Source of the DNA: an uncultured Myxococcales bacterium
GTDB lineage: Bacteria > Myxococcota > Myxococcia > Myxococcales > Myxococcaceae
DNA length: 46,528 nt
Direction: 5' to 3'
NCBI GenBank assembly: GCA_903911905.1
Contig: CAIWFK010000761.1
Span: 1-46,528 of the forward strand
Position numbers and translations under genes: made by a program. Of the stretch, positions 18,157 through 26,106 are shown one piece after another; position 1 is the first letter of the stretch; each line of letters starts with the position of its first letter. The notes under the pieces were generated by a model that had not been told where the DNA came from, did not search any database, and saw only the letters and a program-made list of their open reading frames with translations.

Positions 18157-21100
18157 GTGAGCAAGCCGTCGTCGTCGGAACCGAATCACGACATCGCCGT
18201 CGTCGGCATGGCGTGCCGCTTTCCACACGCGAAAGACCTGCCCTCGCTCTGGCGCCTGGTGTCGACCGGCGAGGTGACCTTCGAGGACATCGGCGACACG
18301 CGGTGGAAGCATTCGGCCTTCTTCGACCCGACCGACGTGCGGGCCACCGACAAGACCTACGTGCGGAAGGGCGCCTTCATCGACGGCGTCGACGAGTTCG
18401 CGGCGCTGCACTACGGGCTCGCGCCCCGCCGCGTGCAGGTGATGGACCCCCAGCAGCGCCTGGCCATCGAATGCACCCGCCAGGCCCTGCAGGACGCGGG
18501 CTACGACAAGAAGCCGTTCGACCGCTCGCGCACGGGCGTGTTCATCGGCGCGTCGGTCAGCGAGTACAAGGACCTGATGACCGCGCGCCACCGCGCGGTG
18601 CAGATGGCGGCGGGCGAGTTCGGCGACACGTTGTCTGCGGGTGAGTTCGAGGCCGCGCGCGCTGCGGTGGCCGACGTGGCGCCGGCCCGCGCCTTCACCA
18701 TCGCCGGCTCGCTGCTGAACATGATCGCCTGCAGCGTCTCGCAGACCTTCGACCTGAACGGCCCGGCGATGCAGATCGACGCCGCGTGCAGCTCGGCCCT
18801 GGTGGCGATTCACGAGGCGGCCATCAACCTGCGCGCGCGCCAGTGCAACGTGGCCCTGGCCGGCGGCGTGTACCTGAACCTGAACCCCGACAACCTCATC
18901 GGGTTCGCGCGCATCGGCGCCATCTCGCCCTCGGGGGCGTGCCGGCCGTTCGACGCGCACGCCGACGGCTTCGTGATGGGCGAGGGCGTGGGCCTGGTGG
19001 TGCTCAAGCGGCTCGACGACGCGGTGCGCGACGGCGACCGCATCTACGCGGTGATGCGCGGCTCGGGCTGCAACAACGACGGCCGCGGCGAAGGCCCGAT
19101 GACCCCGCGGCCCGAAGGCCAGCGCGACGCGATGTGGAAGGCGCACACCGACCTCGACTTCCCCGTCGAGACCATCGGCTACGTCGAGACCCACGGCACG
19201 GCCCCCACCGTCGGTGACGTGGTCGAGGTGGGCGCGCTCAAGCACTTCTTCGCCGAGAAGGCGCAGCACGCCTTCACCGAGCCCTTCTGCTTCCTGGGCA
19301 GCATCAAGGCCAACATCGGCCACACCATGTCGGCAGCCGGCGTGGCGGGTTTCATGAAGACCTGCCTCATGCTGCACCACCGCGTGATTCCGCCGCAGCC
19401 GGCGGTCACCGAGCTCAACCCGAAGCTCGAGCTCGACCATTCGCCCTTCCGCATCTCGCAGCAGGCGCAACCGTGGACCGTGACGGGCGGCCGTCGTCGC
19501 CGCGCCGCGGTCTCGAGCTTCGGTTTCGGCGGCACCAACGCGCACGTGCTGGTCGAAGAGGCGCCCGAGCGCACCGAGGCGAAGGTCGAGCGCGACGAGC
19601 TGTTCCTGCTCTCGGCGCCCACGCCGGCGCTGTTGGCGTCACACGCCGCCGAGCTGGCGAACCTGGTCGAAGCGCAGGCGCTCTGGCCCGCCGACGTGGC
19701 CCGCACCCTGGCTGCCCGCACCGCGATGGACTCGCGCATCGCCTTCGTGGCGAAGGGCCGTACGGCGCTGGTGGCCGAGCTGCGCCTGGTGGCTGCGGGC
19801 CGTGAGCCCTCGACGCCATTGCCGGCCGAGCAGCGCCAGGTGGCCTTCCTCTTCCCCGGGCAGGGCGCGCAGCGCGTGGGTCTGCTCAAGGACCTGGTCG
19901 ACCGGTGGCCCGCCCTGCGCCGTCGCCTCGAGTCGGCCGACGCGGCCTCGCGTGACGTGAGCGGCTCGCTGCTCGACGCGCTCTACCCGTCGGGCCCCGT
20001 CGATGCGGCGAAGGCCCAGGCGCACTTGACCCAGACCCACGTCTGCCAGCCGGCGATGGCCGCGCTGGGGGTGGCCCTGGGTGAATTGCTGGTGCAGGTG
20101 GGCGTGACGCCCTCGCACCTGCTGGGGCACTCGCTGGGTGAGTTCGCGGCGGCCTCGGTCGCGGGCCTGCTCGACGGGCCGACGGCGGTACGGCTGGTCG
20201 CGCAGCGCGGCCAGTTCATGAACGGCCTGGGTTTGACCGACCAGGGCGCGATGCTGGCGGTGATGAGCGACCGCACCACGGTCGAGCGCGCGGTGAAGGG
20301 CGTCGAGGGCGTGTGGTTCGCCAACGACAACCACCCGACCCAGGTGGTGCTCTCGGGTACCACGCGTGGCATCGAGCAGGCCAGCGCGGCGCTGACCCAG
20401 GCTGGGCTCAAGAGCACCCGGCTCGACGTCTCGCACGCCTTCCATTCTCCGTTGATGGCGGGCGTCGACGCGAAGATGGCGGCGCTGGTCGACTCGCTGC
20501 CGCTGGGCGAGCAGCGCGGCACGGTGGTCTCGTGCATCACCGGCAGCGCGTACCAGGGCAGCGCCGATGCGAAGGGCATCTGGGCGCGGCACGCCACCAG
20601 CGAGGTGCGCTTCGTCGACGCGCTGCAGACCTGCGTGGCCGACGGCGTGTCGACCTTCGTGCAGGTGGGCGCGGGCGGTGCGTTGCTCTCGTTCGCGCGC
20701 GGCGTGGCGCGCGGTGAAGGTGTGTCGTTCGCTTCGCTGGCTCCGGCCGACGGTGGCGACGGCGGCGCGCAGTTCCTCTCGACCCTGGGCCAGTTGTGGG
20801 TCAAGGGCGTGCCGGTCGACCTGGGGCCCCTGTGTGACGGGCAGCTCGTCGTTCTGCCGCCCACGCCGCTCGAGACGCAGCGCTACTGGGCCATGGAACG
20901 CACGCCCCGCGCTCCGCGCCCCCAACTCGTTCGTGCTGCCGCCGCTGGTGCCAGCGTGTCGTCGCAGCCCATTTCGTCGCACCCGAAGTCGAAGGGAGCC
21001 GTACCCATGGACAACCTGATTGCGCTGTTCCAGCAGCAGATGACCCTGCTGCAGAGCCAGGCCGAGATTCTCAAGGCGCAGGCGAACGCCATCGCGTCGA

Positions 21101-24100
21101 TGACGGGCGGGCAGCCCGTCGAGCTGACCGCGGCGAGCTTCGCCCAGGTGCCGGTCGCGCAGGCGGCACCGCAGGGGCAGGTGGCGGTGGCGATGCAGTC
21201 GGTGGCGATGCCGACCCCGGCCGCGCAGCCGATGCCTCACGTCAATGGGAACGGCCACGCGAACGGCCACGCGCCGGTGGTGGCGAAGGCGCCCAACTTC
21301 TCGAACCTGGTCGGTCGTGCCGAAGCGCCCGAGAGTCCGCCCGCCCCGAAGGCCGACGTGCGGCCGCAGGTGCTCTCGAAGGTCCTCGCGTCGGTGGCGC
21401 GCATCAGCGCGTTCCCTGCGGCGACGCTCAAGCCCGAGCAGACGCTGGTGGGTGAGCTGGGCTTCGATTCGCTGATGCTGGTCGAGCTCGACGGCGACGT
21501 GGGCAAGGCCTGGCCGTCGCTCGGCGGGCTGCCGCGCGAGCTGTTCAGCAAGACCACCACGGTCACCACCATCGTCGACCACATCGTGGGGGTGCTCGAG
21601 GGCACCATTTCGACGGTGAAGGCGCCGGTGGCGAGCGCGGTCGATACCCTGCCCGTCGACCGGCACCTGCCGACCGTGACGGCGGCCCCGCTGATGACGG
21701 TGACCGAATCGGTCACCGCGTTCGCGCACCCGCTGCTGGTGACGAAGGACACGCACGGCGTGGCCGAAGCGGTGGTGGCGAAGCTGAAGGCGCGCGGCGT
21801 GGCGGCGGTGCTGGGCACGGTCGAGACCGAAGGCACCTTCAGCGGCGTGGTGGCGCTGGGGCTCGAGGGCGACCTGAAGGCGCCCACCCGCGCGCTGCTG
21901 GCGCTCGCGAAGAAGGTCGGCGCCGAGAAGGCCGAGGCCTTCGTGACGGTGACGACCCTGGGCGGTCGGTTCGGTTACGGCACGGTGGGCCGGGCGATGC
22001 TGGGCCAGGTGGGCGCGCTGGGCTTCACCAAGGCGTTGTCGGCCGAGTGGCCCGACGCGCGGGTCAAGGCCATCGACGTGGACCCGGTGCTGGGCGCCGA
22101 GAGCATCGCGGGGCACGTGGTCGACGAGCTGTGCTCGACCGACCGGCAGAGCGAGGTCGGCTACACCCGCGACGGGCGCGTGGCAGTCAGCCTGGTGAAG
22201 GCGGCGAAGGCGCCCTCGACGCTCTCGCTGGGCAAGGACAGCGTGGTGGTCATCACCGGCGGCGCGAAGGGGCTGGGCCTGTCGTTCGCGCGCACGCTGG
22301 GCAAGAAGTTCGGCGTGACGGTGGCGCTGGTGGGCCGCTCGGCACCTTCCGACGAGGTGGCGAAGGCCGCGTCGAGCGTGAAGGCCGCGGGCGCGAAGGG
22401 CTGCACGTATCACCAGGCCGACCTGCGTGACGCGGCGAGCGTGACGGCGTGCCTTTCGGCCATTCGCGGCACGCACGGGCGCATCGACGTGGTGGTGCAC
22501 GCGGCGGGCGTGTTGGCAGACGCGCTGGTGGCGACCAAGACGACCGCGCAGGTCGACCAGGTGCTCGACACCAAGGTCACGGGTGCGCTGGCGCTGCTCG
22601 AGGCGACGAAGACCTCGTCGGTGCAGGCGCTGGCCTTCATCGGCTCGTGGGCGGGCCGGTTCGGCAACGCGGCGCAGACCGACTACTCGGCGGCGAACGA
22701 GATGATGGCTCGGTTGACCAGCGTGGCGCGCCCCGGTCAGCGCCTGCTGGCCATCGACTTCCCGCCGTGGGCCGAGTCGGAGATGGCGAAGAAGATTCCC
22801 GCGTTTCGCAAGGCCGAGCTGAAGGCCTCGGGCGTGACCTTCCTCACCAACGACGAAGGCCTCGAGGTCTTCGTGAACGAACTGCTGGGCGGCGAGGGCG
22901 AGGTGCTGGTGGGCCGCGACGTGCCCGAGCGCGTGCGCGCGCACGTCTCGAGCTTCCCGGTTTCGCGGCTCAACCACGTCTACCTGAACGACCACACCAT
23001 GGCGGGCCAGCGGGTGGTGCCCTTCGCGTCGGCGCTCGACCACGTGGTGGCGGCGGCGCTCGAGGCCAGTGGCGCGGTGAGCGCGCCGGGCAGCACGCCG
23101 GCCTTCACGGTGTCGGACTTCACGCTCGAGCGCACGGTGATGGTGACTGACACCACCTGGCTCGAGGTCGCCGTGCGTCAGCCCCAGCGGCTGGGCCAGG
23201 CGGGCCCGATGAGCGTGGTGCTCAGCCAGGGCGCGGCGCGCTCGTACTCCGGCACGGTGACGCTGGGGGCCGACGCGGCTGCGGCTCCCGCAGTGAAGAC
23301 CCTGACGGGCGGCACGCTGCCGCTCGCGCTCAGCGAGTTCTATGCGCGCTACACCTTCCACGGGCCGCGGCTGCAGGGCATCACCGGCATCGACGCGGTG
23401 GCGGCTGACGGCATCAGCGGTTGGGTGAAGACCTCGACTCCGGCTGATTGGATCAAGGAACCCCTGCGCCACGCGTGGGCGGTGGACCCGCTGCTCGTCG
23501 ACGCCTCGTTCCAGTTGGCGGGCTATTGGGCCTGGGTGACGCACCAGCGCGCGGGTTTCCCCGTGTCGCTCGGCCGCTTCGTGCAGTTGGCGCCGTTCGG
23601 TCGCGGCCCGGTCAAGTGCACGGTGACCTTCGGCGAAGCGAAGGGCGACACCTTCGCCGGCACGCTGACCTGGCAGGACGCGAAGGGCACCCTGCTGGCG
23701 TACATGACCGGCATGCAGGCCGAGTTCACGAAGCGCGACCCGCAGTTCGTGGCCAACGAGACCGCGAAGGCCACGGCGCGGGCCTCGGCGCCGCGCGCGG
23801 TCGAGCCGAAGCTGGAAGCCGCGCCTCTGCCGTTGCCCGAAGCGGCCGAAGCGCCGGCGGCGGTGGTGCCGCTGGACGAAGCGGCCTGGAACCCGGAGAA
23901 GTTCCCCGAGTACCTCGAGCTGCAGGAGCGCATTCAGATGGCCGAAGCGTTCGGCCTGAAGAACCCGTACTTCTCGGTGCACGAGTCCATCGCTGGCGAC
24001 ACCACGGTGGTGGGCGGCAAGACGATGATCAACTTCTCGTCGTACAACTACGTGGGCAACTCGGGCGACCCGGTGGTCTCGAAGGCCGCCAGCGACGCCA

Positions 24101-25107
24101 TCGCGAAGTACGGCACGTCGGTGTCGGCCAGCCGCGTGGCCTCGGGTGAGAAGCCGCTGACCCGCGAGCTCGAGCTGGCGCTGGCCGACTTCTTCGGCAC
24201 TGAAGACTGCATCGTGATGGTGTCGGGGCACGCCACCAACGTGACGGTGGTGGGCCACGTGGTGGGCGCGGGCGACCTGATTCTGCACGACGCGCTGGCG
24301 CACGATTCCATCATCCAGGGGGCGAAGCTGTCGGGGGCCAAGCGTCGCCCCTTCCCGCACAACGACTGGGAAGCGGCCGACCGCATGCTGACCAGCCTGC
24401 GCCCGCACTACCGGCGCGTGCTCATCGCCATCGAAGGCACGTACTCGATGGACGGCGACATTCCCGACCTGCCGAAGTTCATCGAGCTCAAGAAGAAGCA
24501 CAAGGCGCTGCTGCTGGTCGACGAGGCGCACTCGGCGGGCGTGGTGGGCGAGCAGGGCCGCGGCGTGGGCGAGTACTTCGACGTGAACCGCGCCGACGTC
24601 GACATGTGGATGGGGACCTTGTCGAAGTCGTTCGCCTCGTGTGGCGGCTACATCGCGGGCAGCCACGCGCTGGTCGAGTACCTCAAGTACACCGCGCCGG
24701 GCTTCGTGTACTCGGTGGGCATTCCGCCTCCGAGCGCGGCCGCGGCGCTGGCGGCCACCCGGCAGATTCTGGCCCACCCCGAGCGCGTGCGGCAGGCGAA
24801 GGTGAACGCCAGGCGCTTCATCTCGTTGCTCAACGAGCGCGGGGTGAACACCGGCATGTCGAAGGACAGCGCGGTGGTGCCGGCCATCATCGGCAACTCG
24901 GTGCTGGCGCTGCAGTTGTCCGACGCGATGAAGGACCGCGGCATCAACGTGCAGCCGATTCTGTACCCGGCGGTCGAAGAAGATCAGGCCCGCCTGCGCT
25001 TCTTCATGTCGTCGCTGCACAAGGACGAGCAACTGGTGACCGCCGCCACCGTGCTCCACGAAGAACTGACGCGGCTGACCCGAGCGATGAACGGCGACGC
25101 CGCCTGA
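18157..25107 (+). CDS. PKS with terminal alpha-oxoamine synthase: KS-AT-ACP-KR-DH-AOS
   Basis: A 2316-residue multidomain enzyme. KS (about 10-440): C211 in DAACSSA, H346 in THGTAP, H389 in NIGHT. AT (about 565-860): GQGAQ at 568-572, S659 in GHSLGE, and HAFH at 760-763, which predicts malonyl-CoA. A coiled linker is followed by an ACP with S1105 in GFDS. KR: structural half, then TGGAKGLG near 1367-1374, with K1473, S1497, Y1510 and N1514. DH: H1613 in the HxxxGxxxxP motif and D1782 in DASFQ. AOS (about 1925-2305): D2122 and H2125 in DEAHSAG, and PLP lysine K2157 in GTLSKSF. There is no ER or thioesterase; release is by PLP-dependent condensation with an amino acid. The GTG at 18157 has GAGG 5 bp upstream; the GTG at 18049 would overlap the ACP gene. 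The DH-after-KR order matches enediyne/PUFA-type synthases. Confidence 0.95.
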   Translation: MSKPSSSEPNHDIAVVGMACRFPHAKDLPSLWRLVSTGEVTFEDIGDTRWKHSAFFDPTDVRATDKTYVRKGAFIDGVDEFAALHYGLAPRRVQVMDPQQRLAIECTRQALQDAGYDKKPFDRSRTGVFIGASVSEYKDLMTARHRAVQMAAGEFGDTLSAGEFEAARAAVADVAPARAFTIAGSLLNMIACSVSQTFDLNGPAMQIDAACSSALVAIHEAAINLRARQCNVALAGGVYLNLNPDNLIGFARIGAISPSGACRPFDAHADGFVMGEGVGLVVLKRLDDAVRDGDRIYAVMRGSGCNNDGRGEGPMTPRPEGQRDAMWKAHTDLDFPVETIGYVETHGTAPTVGDVVEVGALKHFFAEKAQHAFTEPFCFLGSIKANIGHTMSAAGVAGFMKTCLMLHHRVIPPQPAVTELNPKLELDHSPFRISQQAQPWTVTGGRRRRAAVSSFGFGGTNAHVLVEEAPERTEAKVERDELFLLSAPTPALLASHAAELANLVEAQALWPADVARTLAARTAMDSRIAFVAKGRTALVAELRLVAAGREPSTPLPAEQRQVAFLFPGQGAQRVGLLKDLVDRWPALRRRLESADAASRDVSGSLLDALYPSGPVDAAKAQAHLTQTHVCQPAMAALGVALGELLVQVGVTPSHLLGHSLGEFAAASVAGLLDGPTAVRLVAQRGQFMNGLGLTDQGAMLAVMSDRTTVERAVKGVEGVWFANDNHPTQVVLSGTTRGIEQASAALTQAGLKSTRLDVSHAFHSPLMAGVDAKMAALVDSLPLGEQRGTVVSCITGSAYQGSADAKGIWARHATSEVRFVDALQTCVADGVSTFVQVGAGGALLSFARGVARGEGVSFASLAPADGGDGGAQFLSTLGQLWVKGVPVDLGPLCDGQLVVLPPTPLETQRYWAMERTPRAPRPQLVRAAAAGASVSSQPISSHPKSKGAVPMDNLIALFQQQMTLLQSQAEILKAQANAIASMTGGQPVELTAASFAQVPVAQAAPQGQVAVAMQSVAMPTPAAQPMPHVNGNGHANGHAPVVAKAPNFSNLVGRAEAPESPPAPKADVRPQVLSKVLASVARISAFPAATLKPEQTLVGELGFDSLMLVELDGDVGKAWPSLGGLPRELFSKTTTVTTIVDHIVGVLEGTISTVKAPVASAVDTLPVDRHLPTVTAAPLMTVTESVTAFAHPLLVTKDTHGVAEAVVAKLKARGVAAVLGTVETEGTFSGVVALGLEGDLKAPTRALLALAKKVGAEKAEAFVTVTTLGGRFGYGTVGRAMLGQVGALGFTKALSAEWPDARVKAIDVDPVLGAESIAGHVVDELCSTDRQSEVGYTRDGRVAVSLVKAAKAPSTLSLGKDSVVVITGGAKGLGLSFARTLGKKFGVTVALVGRSAPSDEVAKAASSVKAAGAKGCTYHQADLRDAASVTACLSAIRGTHGRIDVVVHAAGVLADALVATKTTAQVDQVLDTKVTGALALLEATKTSSVQALAFIGSWAGRFGNAAQTDYSAANEMMARLTSVARPGQRLLAIDFPPWAESEMAKKIPAFRKAELKASGVTFLTNDEGLEVFVNELLGGEGEVLVGRDVPERVRAHVSSFPVSRLNHVYLNDHTMAGQRVVPFASALDHVVAAALEASGAVSAPGSTPAFTVSDFTLERTVMVTDTTWLEVAVRQPQRLGQAGPMSVVLSQGAARSYSGTVTLGADAAAAPAVKTLTGGTLPLALSEFYARYTFHGPRLQGITGIDAVAADGISGWVKTSTPADWIKEPLRHAWAVDPLLVDASFQLAGYWAWVTHQRAGFPVSLGRFVQLAPFGRGPVKCTVTFGEAKGDTFAGTLTWQDAKGTLLAYMTGMQAEFTKRDPQFVANETAKATARASAPRAVEPKLEAAPLPLPEAAEAPAAVVPLDEAAWNPEKFPEYLELQERIQMAEAFGLKNPYFSVHESIAGDTTVVGGKTMINFSSYNYVGNSGDPVVSKAASDAIAKYGTSVSASRVASGEKPLTRELELALADFFGTEDCIVMVSGHATNVTVVGHVVGAGDLILHDALAHDSIIQGAKLSGAKRRPFPHNDWEAADRMLTSLRPHYRRVLIAIEGTYSMDGDIPDLPKFIELKKKHKALLLVDEAHSAGVVGEQGRGVGEYFDVNRADVDMWMGTLSKSFASCGGYIAGSHALVEYLKYTAPGFVYSVGIPPPSAAAALAATRQILAHPERVRQAKVNARRFISLLNERGVNTGMSKDSAVVPAIIGNSVLALQLSDAMKDRGINVQPILYPAVEEDQARLRFFMSSLHKDEQLVTAATVLHEELTRLTRAMNGDAA

Positions 25108-25148
25108 TTTCGAAAACCCTCAACGACGTACAAGGAACCTGAAGACCC

Positions 25149-26027
25149 ATGACCTCGACGCGCGCAGAAGTTGAAATCGGCTACGACATCTCGAACGAGT
25201 TCTTCCGGCTCTGGCTGGACGAGCGCATGCACTACACCTCGGCGGTGTACGACGCCGAGCACACCACGCTCGAGCAGGCGCAGCGCAACAAGAGCCGCTG
25301 GCTGGCCGACTTCGCCGAAGTGACGCCCGAGAAGCTGGTGATGGACATCGGCTGCGGCTGGGGCGCGAACCTCGAGTACCTGGCGCTCGAGCGCAAGGTG
25401 GCGCGGGCGCACGGCGTGACGCTCTCGCGCGCGCAGCACGACGAGATCATGGCGCGCAAGCTGCCCGGCGTGCAGGTGTGGTGCGAAGACTACCGCGACT
25501 TCAAGCCGACCGAGAAGTACGACGCGCTGACCAGCATCGAGATGATCGACCACCTGGTCTCGCCGGCGCAGCAGCAGCAGGGCCTGGCGATTCCCATCTA
25601 CCGCGAGTACTTCAACACCGTGGCCGGCTGGGTGAAGCCGGGCGCGTGCTTCGGCTTCCAGGCGATTCTGCGCGATCGCGTCCCGCGCACCCGGAAGGAC
25701 CTCGAGGACCTCAAGTTCACCGCCGACGTCATCTTCCCCGGCGGCCTGAACCCGCGCCTCGAAGAGCTGGTCGCGGCCTGCGGTCAGTCGTGGGAAATCG
25801 TGCAACTGAACACCCGCCGCGTCGATTACGGCAAGACCACCGCCGAGTGGCTGCGCCGCTTCCGCGCGAACAAGGAGAAGATCATGGCCTCGGGCTGGGG
25901 CACGCGCGTGATGTCGAACGGCGAGACGGTCTGGACCAACTACGACCGCTACCTGTCGACCTGCGTGAAGGCCTTCGCCAACCACTGGTCGAGCGACGTG
26001 CAGATGAAGCTGCGCCTGAAGGACTGA
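25149..26027 (+). CDS. Cyclopropane-fatty-acid-synthase-family SAM methyltransferase
   Basis: A 292-residue class I SAM enzyme of the CFA/mycolic-acid cyclopropane synthase family. The N-terminal YDISNEFFRLWLDERMHYT matches the family's substrate-entry signature. SAM motif I is MDIGCGWG (65-72), GVTLSRAQ is at 89-96 and SIEMIDH at 129-135. Relatives transfer a methyl group to a double bond of a lipid chain, giving a cyclopropane, methyl branch or oxygenated product. It follows the PKS by 41 bp and precedes the operon terminator, so it probably tailors the PKS-AOS product or its acyl starter. Fungal sphingolipid C9-methyltransferases belong to the same broad family, which is suggestive. It is about 90 residues shorter than E. 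coli Cfa, as usual for the mycobacterial type. Confidence 0.88.
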   Translation: MTSTRAEVEIGYDISNEFFRLWLDERMHYTSAVYDAEHTTLEQAQRNKSRWLADFAEVTPEKLVMDIGCGWGANLEYLALERKVARAHGVTLSRAQHDEIMARKLPGVQVWCEDYRDFKPTEKYDALTSIEMIDHLVSPAQQQQGLAIPIYREYFNTVAGWVKPGACFGFQAILRDRVPRTRKDLEDLKFTADVIFPGGLNPRLEELVAACGQSWEIVQLNTRRVDYGKTTAEWLRRFRANKEKIMASGWGTRVMSNGETVWTNYDRYLSTCVKAFANHWSSDVQMKLRLKD

Positions 26028-26058
26028 CGAAGGCGCTCATTTTGCTCGTCTGACCGGG

Positions 26059-26097
26059 GGGACGGCCGCTACATGCGGCTGTCCCTCTTCTTTTTTC
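26059..26097 (+). terminator. Intrinsic terminator closing the FAAL-PKS-methyltransferase operon
   Basis: An 11-bp stem with one G-U pair (arms 26059-26069 and 26075-26085), a 5-nt loop and a T-rich run to 26097. It lies 32 bp after the methyltransferase stop and just ahead of the peroxidase gene, so it marks the 3' boundary of the operon. Confidence 0.88.
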
Positions 26098-26106
26098 TGG
26101 AGTCGC

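Noticed and set aside
15777-18164. 795-codon minus-strand open frame opposite FAAL and ACP
   Set aside because: No motifs; the plus strand has complete FAAL and ACP signatures.
19639-25059. 1806-codon open frame on the minus strand opposite the PKS
   Set aside because: Its translation is rich in Arg, His and Gly with no domain motifs, and the plus strand encodes intact catalytic sites throughout. It is a GC-rich shadow frame.
18157-25107. Enediyne biosynthesis locus
   Set aside because: The domain order is similar, but the terminal phosphopantetheinyl transferase and the companion thioesterase and accessory enediyne genes are absent, and an AOS is present instead.
23930-25107. AOS domain as BioF (biotin) or KBL (threonine catabolism)
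   Set aside because: It is fused to a PKS, and the lysine motif GTLSKSF is nearer to SPT/PKS-type synthases than to the GTLGKA form of BioF and KBL.
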